This document shows, one piece after another, positions 51,335 to 62,395 of a stretch of DNA of 64,000 nucleotides. Location of the stretch: contig JBBTET010000020.1 in the NCBI GenBank assembly GCA_038042195.1, positions 50,650 through 114,649 on the forward strand. Direction: 5' to 3'. The position numbers and the translations under genes are program-made. This DNA is from JACRIM01 sp038042195. GTDB taxonomy: Bacteria > Planctomycetota > Phycisphaerae > UBA1845 > UTPLA1. The number at the start of each line of letters is the position of its first letter. The first letter of the stretch is position 1. A model generated the notes under the pieces. That model had not been told where the DNA came from and did no database searches. It saw nothing but the letters and a program-made list of their open reading frames with translations.

Positions 51335-54103
51335 GTGAAACGAATCACGTTTATCTGTCTGGTTCTTCTCAGCACCGGTCCCGCCGCGCGCGCCTTCCCA
51401 CCGCCCACCATCCTCCAGCACTTCGAGGCCAAGTGGGATGTCATGCGTTATCGGATGCCAGACATCTTCATGGCCGGCTACGACAGTGTCTGGACGCCAC
51501 CGATCCAACGTGGCCAGGGCGGCACCGCCAGCATTGGATATGACCTTTTCGACCGGCTCAATCTCGGCACCGGAACCGCCTCGGCCGCCACGCATTACGG
51601 CAACGAAAATACTTTTCGCCTCATGGTTGAGGAGTTCCACAAGGCCAACTGCCGAGTCTTCGTCGATTGGCTCATGAATCACAACGGCACATGGGATCAC
51701 ACCACGCCCGGATTCATCTCACAGGGAAGCTATCCCGGCTTCGTCGTCCAGACCGGCGGCGACCTATATGGCGATTTCCACACACCCGGCACCCAATCCG
51801 AAAACCCCGGTGGCGCAAACTTCAATCTCTTTGAGGGACGACTCGTCGGCCTCATCGATATTGCCCAGGAGAAAAACCACCAGTTCATCCGACACCCCAT
51901 CACTGTCGGCGACCCTCAAAACATCCCCGGCGGCACGCTCTACAACATCCCCGACGCCAACAACCGCCGCTTCTATCCCGATACGAATCTCTCGCCCTAC
52001 ATGCCGATCAACCCCGGCACCAACCGCAACCCCGGCCCGCCCAACTTTACTTTCTACCCCTACAACACCGCGAACCCCATGGCCGGTGATCCCGTCGTGG
52101 AAAGCGCTGCGACCCTGCTGCTTCGCTCAACTCAGTACTATCTCGAAGTCCTCAAGGTCGATGGATTCCGGCTTGACGCCGCCAAGCACATTCCCACCTG
52201 GTTCTGGGACAACCTCTGGGACGCCTCGGTCCACAATCGTTACAGGGCGTTCGACGGCACCATGCAGATTCCATACTCGTTCGTTGAGGCGGTCGGTGGC
52301 GGCGGCATCAATCCGCCAGATTGGGTGCGCAAACCAGGCGAACCCGGCTCCGGCAGCGGCTATCCCACCATCGGGTGGCAGTTCGGCAACCGTGACGCAC
52401 TTGATCTTGACGAAGCCGGCGCACTGCGCGACCTGATCAATAACGATGGCTCCGGTTCGTGGGACTCGGCATTGGGTGCCTCCATGGACAACGTCGACGG
52501 TTTCAACAACGGCACCATTGGCGTCCATCACGTCAACAGCCACGACAACGCCATTGCCGACGGCGAGAACGACAGCACCGCCCAGGCCTTCGTCCTCATG
52601 CGCACCGGCCCCGCCTGTGTCTATCACATGGCATTCCAATTCGGCGCGCCGCCCAACAACTTCCCCAGACGCAATGGGCGCGACGACGCGATCGGCCTTG
52701 GCAGCAACGTCATTACGACTCTCGTGAAGCTCCGCAATCAATACGCCCGCGGCTGGTTCATCCCAGTCACCGGCGGTTCGCAGGCCGACATCCTTATCTT
52801 CACCCGTCGAACCCCCAGCAGTCAGGACAACGTCCTCATCGGTCTCAACGACCGCGAGGACAACGGCTTCGACAGCCGAACCGTCACGACGACCTTTCCG
52901 ACCGGTACGCGCCTTTGGGAGCAAACCGGCAACTCCTCCAACGCCACGGTCGACCCCAACGGCAACATCGCCGACATGCTCACCGTCGGCGCGGGCGGCA
53001 GTGTCACCGTCAATGTCCCGCGAAATCGAAATGCCAATGGTGTCTTCCACGGGCTTGGCTACGTTATCTATGGCCCCGTGGTCCCGGCCGGCGCGCTCTC
53101 CGTCGTCAATGCGACGACCACCGTTGCACCGCCCGATGCCGCGGGCGTGGCCGACTATCAGCAGCGCGTCAGCCCCGTGACGATCATCACGTCGGCCACC
53201 TTCGACATTCAATTGCAAACCACTCAGGCCGACGCCGGCGACCCCAACACCGACGACCTCGCCATCTTCCGCATCGATCAAGGTTTCAAGGACACCAACG
53301 CCAACGGTTCAACCTACCTCGGCCAGCCCAACGCAGACTTCCACCCCGGCAACACCAGCGCCGAAAGCCCCAGCTATGGCTTTGAGAACTTCGTCACCTC
53401 CGCCTCCAACCGCTGCCAGGTCGACGGCGGCGGCAACTGCACCAACACCGGCACCGGCCTCTACCGACAGACCATCAACTCCGCCTCGCTCGGCGAAGGA
53501 TTCCACTACATCACCGTCAAAGCCTATCGCCACCGCACGGCCGGCCTCGATCCTCTCTTCGCCGAGTTCCGACTGGTGATCTACATCGACTTGCAGGATC
53601 CGCAATACGTTTTCCAGGCACCGACCGCGACCTGCAACAACGACATCACCGGCGTCCCGGTGGACTTCATCGCCAAGTCCTCCGACCTCACCACCGGCGC
53701 GATGTACATGTTCGTGGACTTGCCCGCAACCACCAACTTCATCGCCCTCGCCAGCGGCGGCTCCAACCTCGCCACGCAGTTGCTTGATACGTTTACCCTA
53801 AAACGTGGCAGCCTCATCACCGGCAACCATCGCCTCGACGTGGTCGCCGTTGAAACGAAACCTGATGGCGTGAAGCGCTACAACCACCAGACCTTCACCG
53901 GCATTCAATCGTTCACCGGGAGCGCACTCGGCCCCGGTGACATTGACGCCGACGGCGATCGCGATGGTGACGATGTCACGCCCTTCGTGCAGTATCTCAC
54001 CGGTGTGAACCCCACGTTCGGTCCGGCCGCTGATCTGACCTGCGACGGTCTCATCGATCTCGACGACATCGCCCCGTTTGTTGCGCAATTACTTGGCCCG
54101 TAG
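51335..54103 (+). CDS. Secreted GH13 alpha-amylase with C-terminal dockerin
   Basis: A 922-residue exported enzyme (signal ending PAARA, about residue 20). The GH13 barrel carries region I VDWLMNH (D111-H116), region II GFRLDAAKH with nucleophile D281, region III FVEAVG with acid/base E318, and region IV VNSHDN (H403, D404). The opening differs from common amylases (FEAKWDVMRYRMPDIFMAGY), and region I has WLMNH for the usual xxxNH. Beta domains follow (about 550-850), then a dockerin (about 865-922: GDIDADGDRDGDDVTPFVQY and a second loop DLTCDGLIDLDD). Start is GTG 51335 after AAGGAAG. It probably shares a transcript with the preceding dockerin protein. No cohesin gene is in the window. Confidence 0.93.
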   Translation: MKRITFICLVLLSTGPAARAFPPPTILQHFEAKWDVMRYRMPDIFMAGYDSVWTPPIQRGQGGTASIGYDLFDRLNLGTGTASAATHYGNENTFRLMVEEFHKANCRVFVDWLMNHNGTWDHTTPGFISQGSYPGFVVQTGGDLYGDFHTPGTQSENPGGANFNLFEGRLVGLIDIAQEKNHQFIRHPITVGDPQNIPGGTLYNIPDANNRRFYPDTNLSPYMPINPGTNRNPGPPNFTFYPYNTANPMAGDPVVESAATLLLRSTQYYLEVLKVDGFRLDAAKHIPTWFWDNLWDASVHNRYRAFDGTMQIPYSFVEAVGGGGINPPDWVRKPGEPGSGSGYPTIGWQFGNRDALDLDEAGALRDLINNDGSGSWDSALGASMDNVDGFNNGTIGVHHVNSHDNAIADGENDSTAQAFVLMRTGPACVYHMAFQFGAPPNNFPRRNGRDDAIGLGSNVITTLVKLRNQYARGWFIPVTGGSQADILIFTRRTPSSQDNVLIGLNDREDNGFDSRTVTTTFPTGTRLWEQTGNSSNATVDPNGNIADMLTVGAGGSVTVNVPRNRNANGVFHGLGYVIYGPVVPAGALSVVNATTTVAPPDAAGVADYQQRVSPVTIITSATFDIQLQTTQADAGDPNTDDLAIFRIDQGFKDTNANGSTYLGQPNADFHPGNTSAESPSYGFENFVTSASNRCQVDGGGNCTNTGTGLYRQTINSASLGEGFHYITVKAYRHRTAGLDPLFAEFRLVIYIDLQDPQYVFQAPTATCNNDITGVPVDFIAKSSDLTTGAMYMFVDLPATTNFIALASGGSNLATQLLDTFTLKRGSLITGNHRLDVVAVETKPDGVKRYNHQTFTGIQSFTGSALGPGDIDADGDRDGDDVTPFVQYLTGVNPTFGPAADLTCDGLIDLDDIAPFVAQLLGP

Positions 54104-54138
54104 CACGCACGGTTCGCTATGCGGACCAAACTCACGAC

Positions 54139-55983
54139 TCACTCATCCGACGTATCCAAGACCGCCATGAACGCGCCTTGTGGAATGGTGACGTTGCCGA
54201 CCTGTTTCATGCGCTTCTTGCCTTCCTTCTGTTTCTCCAACAGCTTGCGCTTTCGGCTGACGTCACCGCCATAGCACTTTGCAGTCACATCCTTGCGGAC
54301 CGGCTTAATGGATTCGCGGGCAATGATCTTCCCACCGATCGCGGCTTGAATGGGAATCTCAAACAGATGGCGTGAAATCTCCTTCTTCAATCGCAAGATC
54401 AGACGCCGGCCGCGAAACTCCGCGCGACTGCGATGGACGATCACCGACAGGGCATCCACCGCCATCCCGTTGACGAGTATGTTCAGCTTCACCAGGTCAT
54501 CCACTCGGAACCCGATGAGGTGGTAATCCATCGTGGCATAACCACTGGTGACGCTCTTGAGACGGTCGAAGTAGTCGTAAATGACTTCGGCCAGCGGGAA
54601 CTCATACACCATCACGACGCGATCGGTGGAAAGATAGTCGGTGCGCTTGTGCGCCCCACGGCGCTCTTCGCTCAGCTTCATCACGTTTCCGATGTAGCGC
54701 GATGGAACGATGATCTCGGCCTGAATGTACGGCTCACGAATTTCGGTGACCTGATCCCCCGTCGGCAGATCGGCCGGCGACTCGATGATCCGCACCGCGC
54801 CGTCCTTGAAAACGATTTCAAAGCCGACCGTCGGCGCGGTCTGCACCAGATCCACGTCGCTCTCCCGCTCCAGCCGCTCCTGAATGATCTTCATGTGCAA
54901 AAGGCCGAGAAATCCGCAGCGAAAGCCAAGCCCCAGGGCAGCGCTCGCCGCCGGTGTGAAGTTAAACGACGAGTCATTCAACCAAAGCTGCTCCATCGCT
55001 TCGCGCAGCTGCGCGCTCGTCGTGCCGGGGCCGGGATAGAAATCACAAAACACCATCTGCTGCGGCGGGTGATAGCCTGGCATCGCCTCATCGCACGGCC
55101 GACTGTCCAGCGTCACCGTGTCACCAATGTGTACGTCGTGAATCGTCTTGATGCCGGCAAACATGTAGCCCACTTCGCCGGGGCTGAGTTCGGGGCGACT
55201 GGTGATCTTCGGGGCAAAGACACCAACATCGCTCACGGGATAGACACGACCGGCGGCCATGAGCCGAACCCTGTCGCCGCGACGAAGCACGCCGTCGATT
55301 ACGCGCATGTGGCAGACAACGCCGCGATGCACGTCGGCCTTGGCGTCGTAGATCAACGCCTTGAGCGGCTTCTCAGGGTCGCCCGTCGGCGCGGGAATAC
55401 GCTCCACGATGGCTCGGAGAATCTCATCGACGCCGATGCCCGTCTTCGCCGACGCAAAGATGGCGTCCTCAGCGGGAATGCTGAGCACGCTTTCGAGTTC
55501 AAGTGCAATGTCCTCCGGCCGCGCCGAGGGGAGATCGATTTTGTTGATGACGGGAATAATGGTCAGGTTTGCTGCGACGGCCTTGTAGGCGTTGGCGAGG
55601 GTCTGCGCTTCTATGCCCTGCGACGCATCCACCAGCAACAGCACGCCTTCACAAGCGGCAAGGGCACGGCTGACTTCGTAATGAAAATCGACGTGGCCTG
55701 GTGTGTCGATCAGGTTCAGGCTGTACAGACCCGTGGGTTGGGCCGCGATACCTGTCGCTTTCGTCGCGTCCGAGGCACCGGTGTAGTCGTAGTCGAGGCA
55801 GGCCCGATTGGCCTTGATGGTGATGCCCATCTCTCGTTCGAGTTCCATGTCATCGAGGAACTGCTCGCGAAAGTCTCGCTCGGTGATGGCTCCGCAGCGT
55901 AGCAGGAGCCGGTCGGCCAGCGTGCTCTTGCCGTGGTCAATGTGGGCGATGATGGAGAAGTTTCGAATCCGCTCAGATTGCAT
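54139..55983 (-). CDS. lepA: Elongation factor 4 (LepA)
   Basis: A 614-residue translational GTPase that back-translocates or otherwise rescues stalled ribosomes. G1 is AHIDHGKST (about 13-21), G3 DTPGHVDF, G4 NKID. The LepA-specific C-terminus is present (YGGDVSRKRKLLEKQKEGKKRM, with basic residues for rRNA contact). Length is near the usual 600. An insertion near residue 65-80 after LDYDYTGASDATK is slightly longer than in E. coli. It converges with the amylase gene 35 bases away; no stem with a T-run is evident between them. Confidence 0.97.
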   Translation of the reverse strand: MQSERIRNFSIIAHIDHGKSTLADRLLLRCGAITERDFREQFLDDMELEREMGITIKANRACLDYDYTGASDATKATGIAAQPTGLYSLNLIDTPGHVDFHYEVSRALAACEGVLLLVDASQGIEAQTLANAYKAVAANLTIIPVINKIDLPSARPEDIALELESVLSIPAEDAIFASAKTGIGVDEILRAIVERIPAPTGDPEKPLKALIYDAKADVHRGVVCHMRVIDGVLRRGDRVRLMAAGRVYPVSDVGVFAPKITSRPELSPGEVGYMFAGIKTIHDVHIGDTVTLDSRPCDEAMPGYHPPQQMVFCDFYPGPGTTSAQLREAMEQLWLNDSSFNFTPAASAALGLGFRCGFLGLLHMKIIQERLERESDVDLVQTAPTVGFEIVFKDGAVRIIESPADLPTGDQVTEIREPYIQAEIIVPSRYIGNVMKLSEERRGAHKRTDYLSTDRVVMVYEFPLAEVIYDYFDRLKSVTSGYATMDYHLIGFRVDDLVKLNILVNGMAVDALSVIVHRSRAEFRGRRLILRLKKEISRHLFEIPIQAAIGGKIIARESIKPVRKDVTAKCYGGDVSRKRKLLEKQKEGKKRMKQVGNVTIPQGAFMAVLDTSDE

Positions 55984-56120
55984 GGGTGCGGATTCTACAG
56001 GGAAAGGTCGTTGCGAAGGTGGTCGCTAAATACACCCTGTCCAATAACGCCGCCAGTACAAGTCCGCATACGATCAATGAGCCGTCTGAATCGTTGTTTC
56101 ACCGCGCGACCGACGACTTG

Positions 56121-56582
56121 CTATCCTGACTTCTCCCCCGGCGGAGTCGGGTTCGACGGACCTTTCATCCCGGTGGCGGGGTTCCAGTTACATTTCGGGC
56201 ACAGGTTGTCCCCGCGCGCATCAATGTTCAACGGAAATATCTCCTTGCAGTCCCCGCACTTCGATGCCGGAACCCCCGTCCAATCGTCCGAGTATGGACT
56301 CTTGGCCTGCGTCACGATCGTGTCTGAAACTCGAACTCGCTCCGAAGTGGATTCATCTGCGTTGGCGGCTCCCGGTGCCAACGTCTTGCGACCCGTGCGA
56401 ACGCACCGGTCGTAATCCTCGTTACTGACGTCGAATCCTTTTTGGGTCTTCGTGCAATACCAATACGACTTCGAATCTTCGCCGGCCTCCGCGGCAGCGC
56501 GAGTTCGAAAGACAAAAAGTCCCACTGCGACCGCGATGATGGCAAGCGCAGCGCCGAGCTTGATTCCTTCTTTTGCATTCAT
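56121..56582 (-). CDS. Membrane-anchored zinc-ribbon-like protein
   Basis: A 153-residue protein with one N-terminal membrane helix (AALAIIAVAVGLFVF, about 10-25). The outer part has a YWYCTKTQKGFDVSNEDYDRC segment and then a four-cysteine cluster, KCGDC and LCPKC, likely to hold zinc. I do not recognise a family. The ATG at 56582 is two bases beyond the stop of the upstream prepilin-like gene (TGA 56587-56585), so translation is probably coupled and the two proteins may work together. This pairing makes a role in pseudopilus assembly possible but unproven. Confidence 0.7.
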   Translation of the reverse strand: MNAKEGIKLGAALAIIAVAVGLFVFRTRAAAEAGEDSKSYWYCTKTQKGFDVSNEDYDRCVRTGRKTLAPGAANADESTSERVRVSDTIVTQAKSPYSDDWTGVPASKCGDCKEIFPLNIDARGDNLCPKCNWNPATGMKGPSNPTPPGEKSG

Positions 56583-56584
56583 AA

Positions 56585-57478
56585 TCAGTGAGGGCCGTCC
56601 GCGTACCACGTCCACTTGCGCCAGATTCGCCAGCCGTTGCCTTTCACGTTGCGCGTGTCAAAAAATCGATTCTCAACATGGCCGTCGAGGAAGGTGAATG
56701 TATGGTATGAGAACCTTCGATGCCATCCCGGACCAAGGCGCCCGCCACCACCCGCGAGGCTCGCACCGCTGAAAAGCGGTTCGACTTCGTTCTCCCAAAA
56801 GACAACAAACTCCGCCCCCTTTGCACCACGATTGAGTTGAAGGGTCTGCTTTCCGTGCTCGAACAGGTCGCTTAATGCCCAGTTCGACAATTCAGGCTCG
56901 TCCATGAAAAACCAGTTGATGCTATAACTGTTTCCAAGTGTCTCAAAGCTGGTCTGAGCAGATTCGACCTTTGGGTCATCGATAACCTCCCCAAAGCCTA
57001 AAACTTCGTCCGATCGATCACCGGGGCAACTCAGTATCTTCACCGGTTGATCGTCAATCGCCGACTCATCAAGGTACTTATTGAACGGACGAAGCTCAGC
57101 AGGAACATGATTCACGTCCCATTGCTGCTGACCAGCGCGCGGGCGGAGTCCTCTGCCACCGGCCCACGAATAACTTGTTGCCCCGGTGTCGGGATAGGGT
57201 CGGGGACGGTTCAGATTGTCGATTCTGTAAATGTACGTCCAAGGCAGGTTATTCTGGTCATCGTTGCCCAAATACTGATTCATGGCTCCCCCGATGGCCT
57301 TCATGTTGCTCAAGCACATTACACGCCGACCTTCCTCCCGCGCGGCGGACAGCGCCGGCAACAGAATTGAAATCAACAGTGCAATAATAGCAATGACGAT
57401 GAGCAACTCGATCAACGTGAACGCGACCCTGCGCTTGCGCGCAAGAGCCGGACGACGTCGGACAACGGAAATCGACAT
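56585..57478 (-). CDS. Prepilin-type N-terminal cleavage protein
   Basis: A 297-residue pseudopilin-like protein. The leader ends before the motif VAFTLIELLIVIAIIALLIS, followed by the SILLPALSAAREEGRRVMC helix, MNQYLGNDDQNN and a C-terminal domain ending in FTFLDGHVENRFF, the hallmark strand of planctomycete DUF1559-like proteins. It resembles the product of 46045-47019, but no LacI operator is visible upstream. GAGG lies nine bases before ATG 57478. It is coupled to the zinc-ribbon membrane protein downstream. Confidence 0.9.
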   Translation of the reverse strand: MSISVVRRRPALARKRRVAFTLIELLIVIAIIALLISILLPALSAAREEGRRVMCLSNMKAIGGAMNQYLGNDDQNNLPWTYIYRIDNLNRPRPYPDTGATSYSWAGGRGLRPRAGQQQWDVNHVPAELRPFNKYLDESAIDDQPVKILSCPGDRSDEVLGFGEVIDDPKVESAQTSFETLGNSYSINWFFMDEPELSNWALSDLFEHGKQTLQLNRGAKGAEFVVFWENEVEPLFSGASLAGGGGRLGPGWHRRFSYHTFTFLDGHVENRFFDTRNVKGNGWRIWRKWTWYADGPH

Positions 57479-57709
57479 GGAAAATCCTCACTCCACGAGT
57501 CGGCTTGTCACAGTCTTATGGAGACGGAATACGACACACACGACGAACACCACGGCTCTATCGTTCGCTAGTGCGAATCCATGCTATCTATATCCCAATC
57601 CACCTGACACTATTATATCAACGACCCCGGTCTGCTGCCAGCGAAGCAAGGTCGGGCCGTCTTACTATCTGATCCCACCCGCTCCAGAATGACGGAGTCC
57701 AAAGGGTCT

Positions 57710-58570
57710 TTATGGCCGAACACTGGCCGCCGGGTGCAGCTTCGCCGCTTCCCCCGGCTCCATCTGGTAACCATGTTCAGGGCCGGGATATTCCTTCCGT
57801 GTCACTGCCGTCACATAGGCCGCTATGGCGCTGTGCAAATGGGCACGCACATCTCCGAACTGGCGGACAAACCTCGGTACGGGCGGCTCTGAAATCCCGA
57901 TCGCGTCATGCAAAACCAGCACCTGCCCATCCACATACGGACCGGCACCACAACCGATCACCGGCAAATCGGTCGACCCCGTGATGATCTTGGCCGGCTC
58001 CGGCGGCACTGCTTCAAGCAACAGCGCACATGCCCCGGCATCTTCCAGTCGCATCGCATCGTCGATGATTTGCTGCGCGCCGCGTGCATCGCGGCCCTGC
58101 GCTCGATAGCCCCCAAACTGATGCACCGCCTGAGGGCGAAGACCCAGATGTGCCATCACCGGAATCGTTGCCGCAGTCATGGCTCGAAGGGTATCCGCGA
58201 TTCGCGCATCGCCCTCAACCTTGACACAGTCGCACCCTGCCTCGCTCATGAACCGGCCTGCATTGCGAATCGCCTCTTCCGTGTTTATGTGATAGGACAG
58301 GTACGGCATGTCCCCGACCAGGAACGCCCCCGGCGCGCCGCGTCGCACCGCCGCGCAGATGGCAATCATGAAGTCCATGGTTGCGCGGAGCGTGGAATCA
58401 AATCCGAGCACGACCTGTGCCGCAGAGTCCCCCACGAGAATCGAGTCTATTCCCGCTGCCTCTTCTATTCGCGCTGAAGGAAAGTCGTAGGCCGTCAGCA
58501 TCGTGATCGGCACGCCAGCCCGCTTACGTGAACGAAGCGTGGAAAGCGTGATTTTCTCCCTAACGACCAT
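57710..58570 (-). CDS. panB: 3-methyl-2-oxobutanoate hydroxymethyltransferase
   Basis: A 286-residue (beta/alpha)8 enzyme that adds the hydroxymethyl group of methylene-THF to ketoisovalerate, the first committed step of pantothenate synthesis. Family blocks: ITMLTAYDFPSARIEEAAGI, DSILVGDSAAQVVLG, VVGDMPYLSYH-type (here LVGDMPYLSYH), VKVEGD and MAHLGLRPQAVHQFGGYRAQG, then IGCGAGPYVDGQVLVLHD. Length is close to other PanB. ATG 58570 fits the family start (REKITLSTLRSRK); the frame stays open to 58795, and ATG 58606 is a second choice. Divergent from rpsO. The C-terminus has a short extension after YPGPEHGYQM. Confidence 0.96.
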   Translation of the reverse strand: MVVREKITLSTLRSRKRAGVPITMLTAYDFPSARIEEAAGIDSILVGDSAAQVVLGFDSTLRATMDFMIAICAAVRRGAPGAFLVGDMPYLSYHINTEEAIRNAGRFMSEAGCDCVKVEGDARIADTLRAMTAATIPVMAHLGLRPQAVHQFGGYRAQGRDARGAQQIIDDAMRLEDAGACALLLEAVPPEPAKIITGSTDLPVIGCGAGPYVDGQVLVLHDAIGISEPPVPRFVRQFGDVRAHLHSAIAAYVTAVTRKEYPGPEHGYQMEPGEAAKLHPAASVRP

Positions 58571-58685
58571 CCGAGTAGCATAGACGAGCTTGACACATGC
58601 GACCATCGGGAGCAATGCCTTGTAAGGCTCGCAACGGCGACTGGGTCGCTGCAGCTTCTTATGCCCCAAGGACTTATCATTGCCC

Positions 58686-58714
58686 TTGCAGGGCATGCAT
58701 CCGTCCTTTACACT
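58686..58714 (+). promoter_or_regulatory. Promoter of rpsO-pnp
   Basis: TTGCAG (58686-58691), exactly 17 bases, TACACT (58709-58714). The start point near 58721 gives a leader of about 100 bases before rpsO, enough room for an S15 autoregulatory structure, though none was identified. Confidence 0.55.
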
Positions 58715-58824
58715 GGACAGGCTCAGAAGTAATGGTGTAAGCAAGACACGGGCAAACGTTGGCCCGCGACGTGGAGCCGGTTGAATTCGCTTCACGGGGA
58801 GTTTGGCAGGAGAGCATCGGAATC

Positions 58825-59094
58825 ATGGCACTGACCGCAGAACTGAAGACACAAACCGTGACCACCCATCGACGACACGACAAAGACACCGGGTCGCCCG
58901 AGGTGCAAGTCGCTCTGCTGTCCGGTCGCATTAAGCAGTTGGCCGAGCATCTCCAAACCCACAAGAAGGATCATTCCTCCCGCCGCGGCCTGCTCAAGAT
59001 GGTCGGTGTCCGTAACAGTCTGCTCAAGTTTCTCACTCGGACCGACCACGATCGGTATCAGAAGATCATTGACAGCCTCGGCCTTCGAAAGTAA
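58825..59094 (+). CDS. rpsO: 30S ribosomal protein S15
   Basis: An 89-residue protein, exactly the E. coli length. It binds 16S rRNA at the central domain. Family blocks: DTGSPEVQVALLSGRIKQL, the HKKDHSSRRGLLKMVGVR loop that touches the rRNA three-way junction, and the terminal LGLRK. ATG 58825 has GGAGAG upstream and gives the right length. The rpsO-pnp order is widely conserved. Confidence 0.98.
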   Translation: MALTAELKTQTVTTHRRHDKDTGSPEVQVALLSGRIKQLAEHLQTHKKDHSSRRGLLKMVGVRNSLLKFLTRTDHDRYQKIIDSLGLRK

Positions 59095-59286
59095 TCAGAT
59101 CGGTCGCTCGGCCCTCCGCGGCTCTCTCAGCGTTTTTTCCACCGGAAACACGCGCGATGCTGCAAGGCGGATCCCTTGCACATGTCTGCGCGCGCTCCCC
59201 ATCCATCGTTTGGACGTTTCCGGTTCATGGTGTTGTGTGTCGTATGTCGGTAATGGTTGTTTGGCGAAGAAAAGGTAGTCGGTAGT

Positions 59287-61377
<2,091 letters not shown>

Positions 61378-61418
61378 CGATTGATTTTTAAGGGCGGGCG
61401 CACCACTGCCTAACTTTT

Positions 61419-61487
61419 GAGTGCGTCAAAAAAACCTTGTGGCACCGACGATTAGTCGGTGCATTCCCTTGGTTTTTTGATGCACTC
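61419..61487 (+). terminator. Long nested hairpin after pnp
   Basis: The outer arms GAGTGCGTCAAAAAAACC (61419-61436) and GGTTTTTTGATGCACTC (61471-61487) pair almost fully. An inner stem GCACCGAC/GTCGGTGC (61442-61462) has a five-base loop. The outer right arm carries a T6 run. It is a likely pnp terminator or RNA-end stabiliser. Confidence 0.8.
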
Positions 61488-61496
61488 GTATGCTGC

Positions 61497-61551
61497 GTCG
61501 GCACGCGCGCCCGCTATTGATTTGCATGGCGCGGGTGCCGACGTTTTTTTT
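61497..61551 (+). terminator. Second strong intrinsic terminator, abutting the kinase ATG
   Basis: GTCGGCACGCGCGCC (61497-61511) pairs with GGCGCGGGTGCCGAC (61528-61542), 14 of 15 pairs, then G and eight Ts (61544-61551). The next three bases are the ATG of the kinase. Confidence 0.88.
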
Positions 61552-62319
61552 ATGGCCACTCAACCCGATCCATCCCGACCCGATCCGGCGTTGGCCGAGC
61601 AATTGGTGGAGCTGTCCGCCATCACCGGCGGCCTCGCACACGAGATTCGCAACCCGCTCTCCACACTCAAAGTGAATCTCCAGTTGCTCGACGAGGACTG
61701 GGGCCAGATCGAAGCAACCCCGGACGCGCCACGTGAGGCCTTGGAGGTCGCCCGGCGCAGCCGCAAGCGCATCGCCGTGCTGCTTGAAGAGGCTGACCGA
61801 CTCAAGCGCATCCTCGACGATTTTCTGAAGTACGTCGGCAAGCGCGACCTTGCGCCTTCGCCGCGCGATCTCGCCGAACTGATGCGCGACCTGGCCGACT
61901 TCTACCGCCCCCAGGCCGAATCGCACGCCATCGACCTGCGCGTCACCACGCCCGACCAGCCGCTCATCTGCATGATCGACGCCAACCTCATCAAGCAGGC
62001 CGTGCTCAATCTGCTCATCAACGGCCAACAGGCGATGGAGTCAGGCGGCGTCATGGAATTGTGCGTCGGCGTCGATGGTCCGATGGCGCGCATCGATGTG
62101 CGCGACTGCGGCCCCGGCATCCCGATCGAACGGCAGGAACACATCTTCCGCGCCTACTACTCCACCAAGAAAGCCGGCACCGGACTCGGCCTCGCCACCG
62201 CTCGCCAAATCATCCGCGACCACGGCGGCCAAATCCGCGTGCAGTCGGCCCCCCCAAACGGCACCAGCTTCACGATCCTGCTGCCATTGCAACAGCAAGG
62301 ATCAATCGCCGGCATGTGA
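61552..62319 (+). CDS. Sensor-less histidine kinase (NtrB-like core)
   Basis: A 255-residue kinase made of little more than the catalytic core. The phosphoacceptor is the His in GGLAHEIRNPLSTLKVNLQL (H-box, about residue 30). The ATPase domain has the N-box LIKQAVLNLLINGQQAM, the G1 box DCGPGIP and the G2 box GTGLGLA. There are no membrane helices and no clear sensor, as in cytoplasmic NtrB-type kinases; a response regulator is not next to it. ATG 61552 sits directly after a strong terminator's T-run and lacks a Shine-Dalgarno. The frame stays open back to GTG 61459 and includes ATG 61480, so a longer protein reading through the hairpin is possible. Confidence 0.87.
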   Translation: MATQPDPSRPDPALAEQLVELSAITGGLAHEIRNPLSTLKVNLQLLDEDWGQIEATPDAPREALEVARRSRKRIAVLLEEADRLKRILDDFLKYVGKRDLAPSPRDLAELMRDLADFYRPQAESHAIDLRVTTPDQPLICMIDANLIKQAVLNLLINGQQAMESGGVMELCVGVDGPMARIDVRDCGPGIPIERQEHIFRAYYSTKKAGTGLGLATARQIIRDHGGQIRVQSAPPNGTSFTILLPLQQQGSIAGM

Positions 62320-62339
62320 AGCCCTTTCTCGCAATTCTC

Positions 62340-62361
62340 GTGCGAGAATCTCTTCTCGCAC
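62340..62361. terminator. Hairpin between convergent kinase and vapC
   Basis: An 8-bp perfect stem GTGCGAGA/TCTCGCAC (62340-62347, 62354-62361) with a six-base loop and no T-run. It sits in the 76-base gap between converging genes and may stabilise or end either transcript. Confidence 0.45.
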
Positions 62362-62395
62362 GCACTCTCGCGGGAATCCTCGCGCGCGCACTCCG

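Noticed and set aside
54433..55902. 489-codon plus-strand frame opposite lepA
   Set aside because: Rich in His/Arg/Val without domain pattern; lepA on the other strand is certain.
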